From: Sulfurovum sp.
GTDB taxonomy: Bacteria; Campylobacterota; Campylobacteria; Campylobacterales; Sulfurovaceae
Assembly: GCA_021166685.1 (NCBI GenBank)
Contig: JAJPEU010000010.1
Coordinates: 124,001-188,000, forward strand
Reading direction: 5' to 3'
DNA: 64,000 nt
This document shows positions 51,304-60,316 of this stretch, piece by piece (within the stretch, counting starts at the first letter, position 1; each line of letters starts with the position of its first letter). Below the pieces are notes generated by a model. That model was not told where the DNA came from and did not search any database. It saw only the letters and a program-made list of their open reading frames with translations. Position numbers and translations under genes: made by a program.

Positions 51304-51976
51304 TGAAATGCTGGCATTGGCTCGGCTTAAAAGAATGCTGAATACTCTTGGCTATATGGATATTGTGGAGTGCCAAACCCCCGAGGCAGCAGTTGAGCTT
51401 GTGAGGCAATTTCATTTTGATCTTGTGCTGCTTGATATCAATATGCCTAAGACAAACGGCCTTGAACTTGGATATGAGCTTCGCTATCACCGAACAGATC
51501 TTGCCATTATTTTTCAAACGGCCTATAGCGAACATACACTAAAAGCCTTTGATGTCGGTGCAGCAGGCTATCTGATTAAGCCTTACAGTATCCAGCAGCT
51601 GCAAAACAATATGGAACGCATCACTACGGAAAGAAAAAATGACGCAACCTTTAGGCTGATGAGCAAAGCAGGAGAGAGTTATTATCTTCTTGATCCCAAA
51701 GAAATTTTTTATGTCAAAGCAGATCTTACGGAAGTTATTTTGCGTTCATTAAAAGGGTTTTCGTATTATACACAAAAAATATCAGATCTCGAAAAGAAGC
51801 TTGCAGCCTATAATTTTTTACGGATTCATCGTTCTTGTTTGATCAATCTTGACAAAATCAAAGAGATAAAAACTATAGAACAGAGCAAATTGTGTTTTTT
51901 CTTTCATGATATAACGGATAAAGTTGAATCAAGCAAAGACGGGGCAAAAAACTTTAGAAATCAATTTTCTCTATAG
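51281..51976 (+). CDS. LytTR-family response regulator
   Basis: 231 residues from the ATG at 51281 (after GGAG). Receiver: DDE (7-9), phospho-Asp-52 in LVLLDINMPKTNGLELG and Lys in AAGYLIKPYSIQQL. The LytTR DNA-binding domain starts near residue 130 (SYYLLDPKEIFYVKADLTEV) and includes the signature FLRIHRSCLINLDKIKEI. Overlaps the kinase gene by 23 bp. Targets unknown; the surrounding cluster is the obvious candidate. Confidence 0.92.
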   Translation: MKILIVDDEMLALARLKRMLNTLGYMDIVECQTPEAAVELVRQFHFDLVLLDINMPKTNGLELGYELRYHRTDLAIIFQTAYSEHTLKAFDVGAAGYLIKPYSIQQLQNNMERITTERKNDATFRLMSKAGESYYLLDPKEIFYVKADLTEVILRSLKGFSYYTQKISDLEKKLAAYNFLRIHRSCLINLDKIKEIKTIEQSKLCFFFHDITDKVESSKDGAKNFRNQFSL

Positions 51977-52069
51977 CAATAAGTGACGCGCATCTAAAAA
52001 ATTGAACCTTTTGAAAGAAAATGCAAAGAATAAATAGTATTCATGCGGTTTTAATGTATAATTTTTTTC

Positions 52070-54331
52070 ATGGACTTTATTAACTTATTACAAAAAATAA
52101 AAAAACTGCAAAGTACGGATCAAATGGTCATAAGTACACTATATGCGTTGTCCGAAAAAAGTATTCTTGCTGCAATGAGCGTTGTAGTGTTAGCAGCTGT
52201 TTTCCTTTTTTCTTCGCTTTCGTATGCCATAGTGATATGGAGCATTGTGCTGGTCTGCTTGTTGCTTTATCGGTTGAAAGAAGCATACGTTTTTAAAAAA
52301 ATGCCCCAAACCCATACGATGGAGGTTTGGTATCAGCGGTTTGCCTGCATGGCATTTACAACGGCTTTTTTGATTTCTTTGCTCGGTTTTGCTTTTATCC
52401 ATTACACAGATGCATATTATCAGCTTTTTATCGTAACCGTGCTGGTGGGTATTACAGCTGCTTCGGCTATTTCTTTGTCTGCAGATCCGCGAATCGCCAT
52501 AGGCTATATCACTATCATTCTGTTTCCTCTGATTGCTGCGACATTGGCCGGCAGCTATCTGCAGATGCAGGGTATTCTTGTGGCGCTGATTATTTTGTAT
52601 TATCTCTCGCAACTGATGATGATCGCAAGATCGTATAAGCAAAGCCTGCAAAATAAAGAGCTGCAAGAAAGCAAAATGATGCTTCATGATATTTTCAAAG
52701 AAGCGCCGATGGCTATTTTTTCCTATGATCCCACATTACATATCACCAATTTTAATCCCCAGTTTCATACCCTTTTTGGTCAGCATGCCGAAGAGATGAT
52801 GGGATTTGATTTAAATCTGTTGCCGGAGAGAAAGTTGTTTACTGTGATGGAACAGGCATTGGAAGGGTATTCTCAAATATATGCCGGCACCTACCCTGTC
52901 TCTAAAGACAGAGTACTTTGGCTGGAAGCAAAATGCTTTCCTTTAAATGGCAACGGTAAGCGGCTGGGGGGTATTGCCATTGTTGACGACAAAACCAAAG
53001 AACATTTTGCATTAAAAGAGTTGGCATATATGGCGCAGCATGATGAACTGACGGGGCTTTTGAACCGAAGGGGACTTAAAAATTATATGCAAGAGCTTGT
53101 TCAAGACGAAAAGCATACCGATTTTTACTCTCTTTTGTATTATTTGGATTTGGATGAATTCAAGGGGATTAATGATTCTTTAGGGCATAGCGTGGGTGAT
53201 CATGTTTTGATAGCCGTTTCTGAACGTTTAAGAGCGACTTTGGATCAAAAATGTGAAATATTCAGGCTGGGCGGTGATGAGTTTGTTATCGTTTGTCCCT
53301 ATATTTTTGATGAAAAAACGAAAACAAAAGAGTATGCCGATGCCTATGCGCAAAAGATAAAAGATGCTTTTTCGGATGCATTTGACATAAAAGGTTTCCA
53401 TTTGCATCTTCAGGGCAGTATCGGCATTATTGTTATTGACCCAAAAGAAAATAATATAGAAGAGATCATTCGTCATGCCGATCTTACGATGTATCAAGCC
53501 AAAAAAGCTAAAAAACATCTCTCTTATTATGATGAAGATCTAGATAGGGCACAAAAAGAACTTTTTATACTGCAGCATGAACTTACCGTAGCTATTGCCA
53601 AAAACCAATTCGAAGTTTTCTTTCAGCCAATTGTTTCCATCAAAGACAATAGGGTGGTTGGGGCTGAAACACTGATACGCTGGAATCATCCTACAAAAGG
53701 GCTGCTTGCACCTGCTGACTTTATACCGTTGGCTATAAAGGCAGGGTTGCTTGGAGAAATTACATGGTGGATGGTGGACGCTTTGTGTCAAATTATCGCA
53801 AACTGGAAAAAAGAAAAACAATGGAGCATTTCGTATATTTCTCTCAATGTAAACGCCAGACAACTGCTTGAAGAAAATTTTGCTCAGCTTTTTTTAGCAA
53901 AACTTAAAGCGTATCATATAGAATCTGATGCCATTATGCTTGAGATTACGGAGCGTTCTTTGATAGATAATTTTGAATATGCCCAAAGCATTATCAATAC
54001 TCTTCAGGAGCATGGAGTGAAATGCGCTATCGATGATTTCGGTGCAGGGTATTCTTCTCTTACTTATTTGAAAAGGCTTTCATGCAATACACTAAAAATA
54101 GACAAAGAATTTATACAAGACATCATGGATAACCCAAAAGAGATTGCATTGCTGGTAGCGGTACTGAATATAGGCAGACAGTTTAATTATAGAACAATCG
54201 TAGTAGGCGTAGAGAACGAAGCGCAAAAATCCCTGCTGATGGAGCTTGATGATCAATTGTATTATCAAGGATTTTATTTTAACCAGCCAATGCCGCAGGA
54301 TGAGTTTGCGCAAAGCTATCTTCGCGTTTAA
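52070..54331 (+). CDS. membrane PAS-GGDEF-EAL protein (c-di-GMP turnover)
   Basis: 753 residues. Five or six membrane helices (about 30-185), a PAS domain (about 200-320, KMMLHDIFKEAPMAIFSYDP), a GGDEF domain (about 330-490, FRLGGDEFVIV, active-site motif intact) and an EAL domain (about 500-750). The EAL signature is ETLIRWNHP where EALLRWxHP is usual. Other phosphodiesterase residues stay: YISLNVNARQL, LEITERS, DDFGAGYSSLTYLKRL and KIDKEFIQDI. It can probably make c-di-GMP; hydrolysis may still work. The PAS or membrane part would set the signal. Confidence 0.93.
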   Translation: MDFINLLQKIKKLQSTDQMVISTLYALSEKSILAAMSVVVLAAVFLFSSLSYAIVIWSIVLVCLLLYRLKEAYVFKKMPQTHTMEVWYQRFACMAFTTAFLISLLGFAFIHYTDAYYQLFIVTVLVGITAASAISLSADPRIAIGYITIILFPLIAATLAGSYLQMQGILVALIILYYLSQLMMIARSYKQSLQNKELQESKMMLHDIFKEAPMAIFSYDPTLHITNFNPQFHTLFGQHAEEMMGFDLNLLPERKLFTVMEQALEGYSQIYAGTYPVSKDRVLWLEAKCFPLNGNGKRLGGIAIVDDKTKEHFALKELAYMAQHDELTGLLNRRGLKNYMQELVQDEKHTDFYSLLYYLDLDEFKGINDSLGHSVGDHVLIAVSERLRATLDQKCEIFRLGGDEFVIVCPYIFDEKTKTKEYADAYAQKIKDAFSDAFDIKGFHLHLQGSIGIIVIDPKENNIEEIIRHADLTMYQAKKAKKHLSYYDEDLDRAQKELFILQHELTVAIAKNQFEVFFQPIVSIKDNRVVGAETLIRWNHPTKGLLAPADFIPLAIKAGLLGEITWWMVDALCQIIANWKKEKQWSISYISLNVNARQLLEENFAQLFLAKLKAYHIESDAIMLEITERSLIDNFEYAQSIINTLQEHGVKCAIDDFGAGYSSLTYLKRLSCNTLKIDKEFIQDIMDNPKEIALLVAVLNIGRQFNYRTIVVGVENEAQKSLLMELDDQLYYQGFYFNQPMPQDEFAQSYLRV

Positions 54332-54378
54332 AACGATTTTTCAGGCATATGTGTTTGTACTCTTTTTATGGTTTTGCT

Positions 54379-54690
54379 TTAGGGGGTTGTCTCGTTACCG
54401 TTTTCTTTTTGCTTTAAATGCAGAGCAGATTTTGCCATCAGATGGGCACTGATCGGAGCGGTTATAAATAAAAAAAACGTAATAAGAATTTCATGAAGGC
54501 TTAGTTCACCCGAACTTACAAAAAAGAAAATACTAGAAGCTATTAAAATAGCTCCTGCACCCAAAGTGGTAGCTTTTGTGGGGCCATGAAGCCTCGTAAA
54601 AAAATCCGGCAGTTTCACGATGCCAATAGAACCAACCAACGTAAAAAAAGCACCCACCAAAACAAGTATAGCCAGTGTAATTTCAAACAT
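54379..54690 (-). CDS. mrpG: Mrp cation/proton antiporter subunit G
   Basis: 103 residues, three membrane helices. VGSIGIVKLPDFFTRLHGPT (about 20-39) and the following TLGAGAILIASSIFFF are the MrpG/MnhG family core. Small subunit of the Na+(K+)/H+ antiporter complex. Last gene of the leftward operon, 10 bp after mrpF. Confidence 0.93.
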   Translation of the reverse strand: MFEITLAILVLVGAFFTLVGSIGIVKLPDFFTRLHGPTKATTLGAGAILIASSIFFFVSSGELSLHEILITFFLFITAPISAHLMAKSALHLKQKENGNETTP

Positions 54691-54700
54691 GCACTCCCCC

Positions 54701-54970
54701 TTATTCTATGATATCGCCGCGAAGCAGATATTTGCTAAGTGCAACGGTGCCTACAAATCCCATTACCGCAATGAGCAAAGCAGCTTCAAAGTACAAAGTG
54801 CTTCCAAGATACAAACCAAAAAGTATCAACAATACAATAGAATTGATGTAAAGTGTATCCAGGGCTAAAATTCTATCGGGCATACCGGGACCGGCAATGA
54901 GCCTATAGACATTTAAAAAAAGTGCCACGACAATCATACCAATAGCAACAGAAAGTGCAAATTCTAACAT
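54701..54970 (-). CDS. mrpF: Mrp antiporter subunit F
   Basis: 89 residues, three membrane helices. AGPGMPDRILALDTLYINSI (about 27-46) is the conserved MrpF segment, with the functionally important Asp. Overlaps mrpE by 7 bp. Confidence 0.93.
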   Translation of the reverse strand: MLEFALSVAIGMIVVALFLNVYRLIAGPGMPDRILALDTLYINSIVLLILFGLYLGSTLYFEAALLIAVMGFVGTVALSKYLLRGDIIE

Positions 54971-55464
54971 GGTTTAAATACCTCCATAAGGGGTTTTTCG
55001 TATCTTGTTTTTATCTCATCGATAATTTGATCTGCATTGTTTATGCTGAGGCCATGAACAATGAGATAGGTTTTGTCTTCGCTCAAATCACAACTCACAG
55101 TACCCGGTGTCAGTGAAATGGTGCTGGCTAGCAAACTGATGCCCAGGGGATGTTCTATGTCGAGCGGAAGATTGAAAAATGCGGGTTTCAGATTTTTGTT
55201 TGGACCCAGTATCAGCCTTGAAACAGCAATATTTGCCATAAGTATGTCATACGCGACTATGCCTGAGAATTTTAAAAAAGTTAAAGGCTGTTTAGCACAA
55301 ACCTCCTCAGGCCAAAAATCAGAGGTAAACCGGGGTATCAAAACGGCAAGAATGATACCCAGCACACAATGTCCTGCAGAGAATGTATTGTTGAGCAAGA
55401 GCCATATAAATACCAGCGCGATACTCAGAACGGGATGCGGTAAAATTTTTTTTATTTTTTTCAT
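54964..55464 (-). CDS. mrpE: Mrp antiporter subunit E
   Basis: 166 residues: two N-terminal helices and a cytoplasmic domain. FKPAFFNLPLDIEHPLGISL-like segment (here LKPAFFNLPLDIEHPLGISL, about 92-111) and SLTPGTVSCDLSEDKTYLIV (about 116-135) are MrpE signatures. Stop and start overlap with the neighbours shows a single transcript. Confidence 0.92.
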   Translation of the reverse strand: MKKIKKILPHPVLSIALVFIWLLLNNTFSAGHCVLGIILAVLIPRFTSDFWPEEVCAKQPLTFLKFSGIVAYDILMANIAVSRLILGPNKNLKPAFFNLPLDIEHPLGISLLASTISLTPGTVSCDLSEDKTYLIVHGLSINNADQIIDEIKTRYEKPLMEVFKPC

Positions 55465-56978
55465 TGGCGTGTCTCCGTGGAGATATTTAAAACAGCCTCA
55501 ATATAGGCGTTTGTATTGAAGATCATTTCTGCCGTATTTTGAGTAAACTCGGTGATCGGATTTGCAAAGATTACCATAAGCGGAGCAAATATAAATAAAA
55601 ATAGCACAGGGGGGAAGTATTTGTTCGTTATCTTTGCATGAATCGGCTCAGCCGAATTGTCCGTATCGTAAAATATCTGAGAGCCGGTCTTTGCCAAAGT
55701 GACAATACTAAGCAAACCGCTTAGCAAAACAACAGTCAAAACCATTCCTGCGTGCGGATGATCGATAGCGGCAAAAAGTATCATTAGTTTTCCAAAAAAA
55801 CCTGAAAGAGGGGGCATTGATGCGATCGCGATCGCATACAAAAAAAACAAACTGCCGATAAAAACACTATTGTTAAATAAAGGCGCTTTTATAAGCTTTC
55901 CTCTTATTTGACCTCTTGAACGCACAATGATATCTGAAAGCAAAAAAAAGCCGCCGGCTATAAGCGTAGAGTGAATCATATAGTAAATTGCCCCGCTCAT
56001 GGCAGCAACGCTGTGGATTCCTACGGAAATGAGAAGTGTTGACACTGAAGCAAGTACCAAATAAGCTATCTGGTTTTTTAGTTCTTTTGCGCTCATGGCG
56101 CCAAAAGTGGCCATAATAAGCGTGATCAGCCCGGCATTTAACACCCAAGGTGCATAATAGTTCGCAAGCTCACCGGCATTATCACTAAAAATAGTACCAT
56201 GCACTCTTATAATGGCATAAATTCCGACTTTGGTCATAATGGCAAAAAGTGCCGCAACAGGAGCCGACGTTTTGCTGTAGGCGCCAGGCAACCACAGATA
56301 AAACGGAAACATAGCCGCCTTTAATCCGAATACAACCAAAAGCAAAAGCCCCGCAGCTGCGACGACACCCACATCACTGCTTGGCAAAATAGATATTTTA
56401 TAGGCAAGATCCGCTATGTTTAAGGTGCCAAGGATCCCATAGAGTGTGCCGACTGCAAACAAAAATAAAGTTGATCCTACAAGATTGATCACCACATAAT
56501 GAAGTCCGGCTTTTGTTCTTCCGTTGCCCTCGCCATGAAGAAGCAGACTATATGAAGCAAGGAGCAGAATCTCAAAAAATACAAATAAGTTAAAGAGATC
56601 TCCTGTTAAAAAAGCACCATTTAGACCATAAAGCTGTAAGTGAAAAAGAACATGAAAGTGTGCACCCCTTTTGTCTGTATCGCTGACTATGGCATACCAC
56701 AATGCACCAAGGGCCAAAAGTGATGTGATGATAATCATCAAAATGGATAACCTATCCATAACCAAGACGATTCCAAAAGGAGCTTGCCAACCGCCAACCG
56801 CATAAACGACGGGATTGTTTTGTAAAACCTGAGGCAATGCTAAAAAAGAGATGACAATTAAAATTATTATCATAGCAACTGATAAAATTCTTTGATTTTT
56901 TAGTCCAAAATGTTTAGCAAGAAGCAATAAAATTCCTGCTATTAAAGGAATCAAAATGGGCAAAATAGCACTATGCAT
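55461..56978 (-). CDS. mrpD: Mrp antiporter subunit D (NuoN/M-like)
   Basis: 505 residues, about 14 membrane helices of the proton-translocating NADH dehydrogenase/antiporter type. The key glutamate is in LFNLFVFFEILLLASYSLLL (about 127-146), with the channel lysine near VVFGLKAAMFPFYLWLPGAY (about 215-234). It forms one of the two ion paths of the complex. Start overlaps the mrpC stop by one base. Confidence 0.93.
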   Translation of the reverse strand: MHSAILPILIPLIAGILLLLAKHFGLKNQRILSVAMIIILIVISFLALPQVLQNNPVVYAVGGWQAPFGIVLVMDRLSILMIIITSLLALGALWYAIVSDTDKRGAHFHVLFHLQLYGLNGAFLTGDLFNLFVFFEILLLASYSLLLHGEGNGRTKAGLHYVVINLVGSTLFLFAVGTLYGILGTLNIADLAYKISILPSSDVGVVAAAGLLLLVVFGLKAAMFPFYLWLPGAYSKTSAPVAALFAIMTKVGIYAIIRVHGTIFSDNAGELANYYAPWVLNAGLITLIMATFGAMSAKELKNQIAYLVLASVSTLLISVGIHSVAAMSGAIYYMIHSTLIAGGFFLLSDIIVRSRGQIRGKLIKAPLFNNSVFIGSLFFLYAIAIASMPPLSGFFGKLMILFAAIDHPHAGMVLTVVLLSGLLSIVTLAKTGSQIFYDTDNSAEPIHAKITNKYFPPVLFLFIFAPLMVIFANPITEFTQNTAEMIFNTNAYIEAVLNISTETRQ

Positions 56979-57316
56979 TATTTATCTTTCCTTTTTACAG
57001 GTGTTCCGTTTATATGATCATTTCCAAATTTACTATAAGCTTTTAAAGAAAGTGCGATGACAAATGCAGTCATAGCAAATCCGATAACAATGGCTGTCAA
57101 AACAAGCGCCTGGGGAAGAGGATCGGTGTATTCTGCGTTATTGTTCAAAATGGCAGCTTTGTCAATATGCAATCTACCCATCGCAAATAAAAAAATATTG
57201 ACACCGTAGGCAAGCAAGGTAAGTCCCAAAACCACCGGATAGGTCCTTGCCCGAAGTATTAAAAATATACCCGCAGCCGTTAAAACAGCAATAATTAAAG
57301 CAAGTAGTATTTCCAT
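56978..57316 (-). CDS. mrpC: Mrp antiporter subunit C (NuoK-like)
   Basis: 112 residues, three helices. YPVVLGLTLLAYGVNIFLFA (about 27-46) and DPLPQALVLTAIVIGFAMTA (about 65-84) are the MrpC/NuoK hallmarks, the latter with its membrane-embedded acidic region. Overlaps mrpA by one base. Confidence 0.94.
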   Translation of the reverse strand: MEILLALIIAVLTAAGIFLILRARTYPVVLGLTLLAYGVNIFLFAMGRLHIDKAAILNNNAEYTDPLPQALVLTAIVIGFAMTAFVIALSLKAYSKFGNDHINGTPVKRKDK

Positions 57317-60138
57317 CAGTTTTGCCCCTCTTTAGATTTTTTTTTGTGAGTTTTATGCGAATTGAGACTTAGTTTGCCTAGCTGTACAAGTATCATAACG
57401 GTAGTGCCAACTACAACCAAGAAGACTCCAAGATCGAAAGCAATGGCACTGGCAATCTCAAATTCTCCGATCAAAGGCCAATTAAGATGCGTAAAGGCAG
57501 AAGTTAAAAACGGATATCCAATCGTCATTGATACAAGTCCTGTTGCAATGGCAATCAGTAATCCGTAAACAATCAGATTGTGGGTACTAAAAGGAATTCT
57601 TTTTCTTGTCCATGCTATCCCGTTTGCAAGATATTGAACAACAAGCGCTATAGAGGCAATGAGTCCGGCAATAAATCCTCCGCCGGGAAGATTATGGCCT
57701 CTTAAAAATATATAGACACTCACCATGAGCATCAATGGGAGCAGCAGTCTTGCAAGTGTTTGAAGTATTGACGGATAGATATCTGCCGACCAGGCAAAAC
57801 CATGGATATCTTTTGACGGCGCATAAAGTTTGAGTCCTTGAAGCATGGCAAATATACCAAGTCCGGCAATCGCTAAAACAGTAATCTCCCCCAAGGTATC
57901 AAATCCTCTGAAATCAACTAAAATCACATTGACGACATTTGTTCCGCCGCCGCCTGTGAGCGCATTTTCTAAAAAATAGGTTCCAATAGTGGTATATTCT
58001 CTGCTTAGTACCGCCAAAGTAAGTACAAAAACGCCTATGCCTCCGCCAATGGAAAGAATGAGGTCTCGGATTATTCTGAATTTAGATGATTCTTTTGGCG
58101 TATGTTGAGGAAGATAATAAAGTGCAAGCAGTATAAGTATTACCGTCACCACTTCAACGCTAAGTTGGGTTAAAGCCAAATCGGGTGCTGAAAACTTAAT
58201 AAATATCAATGAAACAATAAGTCCTGCCACTCCAAGTGAAATAAGTGAAACCAATCTGCTTTTATGCATTAAAACCGTTGCAATGATTGCTATAATAAAA
58301 ATAGAAGCAACCGCGATTGAAATCCAATCCATACTTAAAAAAGCCCTGTTGCCAAATAGCGGTGAATCTCCATAGGAGAATCCTGCAAATACTGCTAAAA
58401 ATGATGCTGCCAACGTCCATGCAATCATTGTTTGCAGGGATTCTTTGTTGAATCCCGAAGTGATAAAATCTGCTAAATCAAACAGAGCATTGAGTATGGT
58501 ATTGTAGGGTACTCTTGCGTCAATTCGCGATATGTTTTTTTCATACCGTGCAAACAGTTCTTTTCTTTGGCGATAAATAAAAATCCCCCCAAAAAATGCA
58601 ATAAAACTCATCAGGAGCGGCAAAGTAAATCCATGCCAGAGCGCAAGAGAATACTCAGGAAGCGGAGCCTGCAGCGATCCTGTCACAGCAATGGCCAATA
58701 CAGGAGCTACAGTAAACACAGGAAGTGTTCCTACGGCAAAACAAGCAACCACAAGTAAATCAACAGGTATTTTCATAAACCTGGGGGGTTCATGCGGATT
58801 TTTGGGCAAATTCTTTAGTTGGCCGTTAAAAAATACATTATGAATAAACCTGATAGAATAGGCAACCGCAAATGCTCCTGCCAGCGTAGCAAAGATGGGC
58901 GATAAAAAATTTAAAAGTGTTTCATCGATGAGCGTTCTTTCAAAAAACATCTCTTTGCTTAAAAATCCATTGAGTAAAGGAACGCCGGCCATGGCTGATG
59001 CTGCTATCATTGCCAGGGTTGCCGTGTGAGGCATAAAAGACCATAGTCCTCCCAGCCGCCTCATATCTCTGGTGCCGGTTTCGTGATCAATGATGCCGGC
59101 CACCATAAATAGCGACGCTTTAAATGTGGCATGATTGATGATATGAAAAATAGCAGCCACCGTAGCCAATGGAGTAGAAAAGCCAAAAAGCAAGGTGATG
59201 AGACCAAGATGACTGATGGTAGAATAGGCCAAAAGCCCTTTGAGATCGTGTTTAAACAAAGCGGTAAAAGCACCAAGCAAAAGCGTAATCATGCCGGCTG
59301 TTGAAACAAGTACGATCCACTCTTCCGTGCCGCTAAGAGCAGGGTAAAGCCTTGCGAGCAAAAAGATACCGGCTTTAACCATGGTGGCTGAATGAAGGTA
59401 TGCCGATACCGGAGTGGGGGCTGCCATAGCATGTGGAAGCCAAAAATGAAATGGAAATTGAGCTGATTTGGTAAATACTCCAAGCAGTATAAGTAAAATA
59501 ATGGGTGTGTATAAAGCGTGTGATCTTATCGCATCGCCGGCGGTAAGGATATCGCTTAAAGTATAGCTTCCCGCTGCATGTCCAAGCAGCAATATGCCCG
59601 CAAGCATCGCAAGTCCGCCGCCGCCTGTGATGGTCAATGCCATTTTTGCGCCGTCTCTTCCTTCGGGCTTGTGCTGCCAATAGCTGATAAGCAAAAATGA
59701 ACTCAGCGAGGTGAGTTCCCAAAATACCGCAAGCTGAAGTATGTTTTCTGACAATACAATCCCAAGCATTGAGCCCATAAAGAGCAAAAGGTAAGAGTAG
59801 AATCTGCCCATGCTGTCACGCGAAGAGATATAGTATCGTGCATACACAATAACAAGCAAACCAATGATTAGGATCAGGTAGGCAAAAAGAAGTCCCAGTC
59901 CGTCAAGCCTAAAGGCAAACGTAAGCCCGATAGAAGGTATCCAGTTCCAAGAGTGGATAAGTGTCTTTCCCTCAAATGGCACATATGCCAAATTGGTCAA
60001 TATGGCTATGGAGAGTGCGGTGACAATTCCTGCACCCCAGGCACTTGCGATTCTATTTTTTTGCGCAACACCAGCTACAATTGCTGCTCCCAAAAAGGGA
60101 AGCAGCACTATAAGCGGCAAACCTATTGTTTGTAAAAT
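57316..60138 (-). CDS. mrpA: Mrp antiporter subunit A fused to B
   Basis: About 940 residues. The N-terminal two-thirds is NuoL-like: [20 protein letters not shown] (key Glu), [20 protein letters not shown] and [12 protein letters not shown]-type helix. The C-terminal MrpA-specific part is followed by an MrpB domain (about 770-920, [20 protein letters not shown]), so A and B are one protein. Start: AGGAG at 60145-60149 sits six bases before an in-frame ATT (60138); the first standard codon, TTG at 60120, is 24 bases away. An ATT start is therefore favoured. The complex exchanges Na+ or K+ for H+ and supports pH and salt tolerance. Confidence 0.92.
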   Translation of the reverse strand: MLQTIGLPLIVLLPFLGAAIVAGVAQKNRIASAWGAGIVTALSIAILTNLAYVPFEGKTLIHSWNWIPSIGLTFAFRLDGLGLLFAYLILIIGLLVIVYARYYISSRDSMGRFYSYLLLFMGSMLGIVLSENILQLAVFWELTSLSSFLLISYWQHKPEGRDGAKMALTITGGGGLAMLAGILLLGHAAGSYTLSDILTAGDAIRSHALYTPIILLILLGVFTKSAQFPFHFWLPHAMAAPTPVSAYLHSATMVKAGIFLLARLYPALSGTEEWIVLVSTAGMITLLLGAFTALFKHDLKGLLAYSTISHLGLITLLFGFSTPLATVAAIFHIINHATFKASLFMVAGIIDHETGTRDMRRLGGLWSFMPHTATLAMIAASAMAGVPLLNGFLSKEMFFERTLIDETLLNFLSPIFATLAGAFAVAYSIRFIHNVFFNGQLKNLPKNPHEPPRFMKIPVDLLVVACFAVGTLPVFTVAPVLAIAVTGSLQAPLPEYSLALWHGFTLPLLMSFIAFFGGIFIYRQRKELFARYEKNISRIDARVPYNTILNALFDLADFITSGFNKESLQTMIAWTLAASFLAVFAGFSYGDSPLFGNRAFLSMDWISIAVASIFIIAIIATVLMHKSRLVSLISLGVAGLIVSLIFIKFSAPDLALTQLSVEVVTVILILLALYYLPQHTPKESSKFRIIRDLILSIGGGIGVFVLTLAVLSREYTTIGTYFLENALTGGGGTNVVNVILVDFRGFDTLGEITVLAIAGLGIFAMLQGLKLYAPSKDIHGFAWSADIYPSILQTLARLLLPLMLMVSVYIFLRGHNLPGGGFIAGLIASIALVVQYLANGIAWTRKRIPFSTHNLIVYGLLIAIATGLVSMTIGYPFLTSAFTHLNWPLIGEFEIASAIAFDLGVFLVVVGTTVMILVQLGKLSLNSHKTHKKKSKEGQN

Positions 60139-60187
60139 ACTATACTCCTCTTTTTAGGTATTTAAAATGACTGCATGTGTCCTTGGG

Positions 60188-60316
60188 TCAAAAAACAATT
60201 TTTCCGTCCTGCTGCATGCGGTGCATGATCTCTTTGGCTTTTTCATATACTCTTTTGCAAGAAGAGCATCGTAGGCTTTGTGGATCATTGTGCGCCCAGT
60301 CCCTGAAGCTCCGCAT
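60188..60316 (-). CDS. possible small Cys-x-x-Cys protein overlapping valS end
   Basis: A 42-codon frame starting at ATG 60316, inside the last 32 bases of valS, and ending 67 bases before the mrpA ATT. It reads MRSFRDWAHNDPQSLRCSSC, then KRVYEKAKEIMHRMQQDGKI-VF. The CSSC pair and following basic helix suggest a small zinc-ribbon-like or metal-binding peptide. Ribosome site is weak (AAAGTGA). Family not recognised; chance is a real alternative. Confidence 0.35.
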   Translation of the reverse strand: MRSFRDWAHNDPQSLRCSSCKRVYEKAKEIMHRMQQDGKIVF

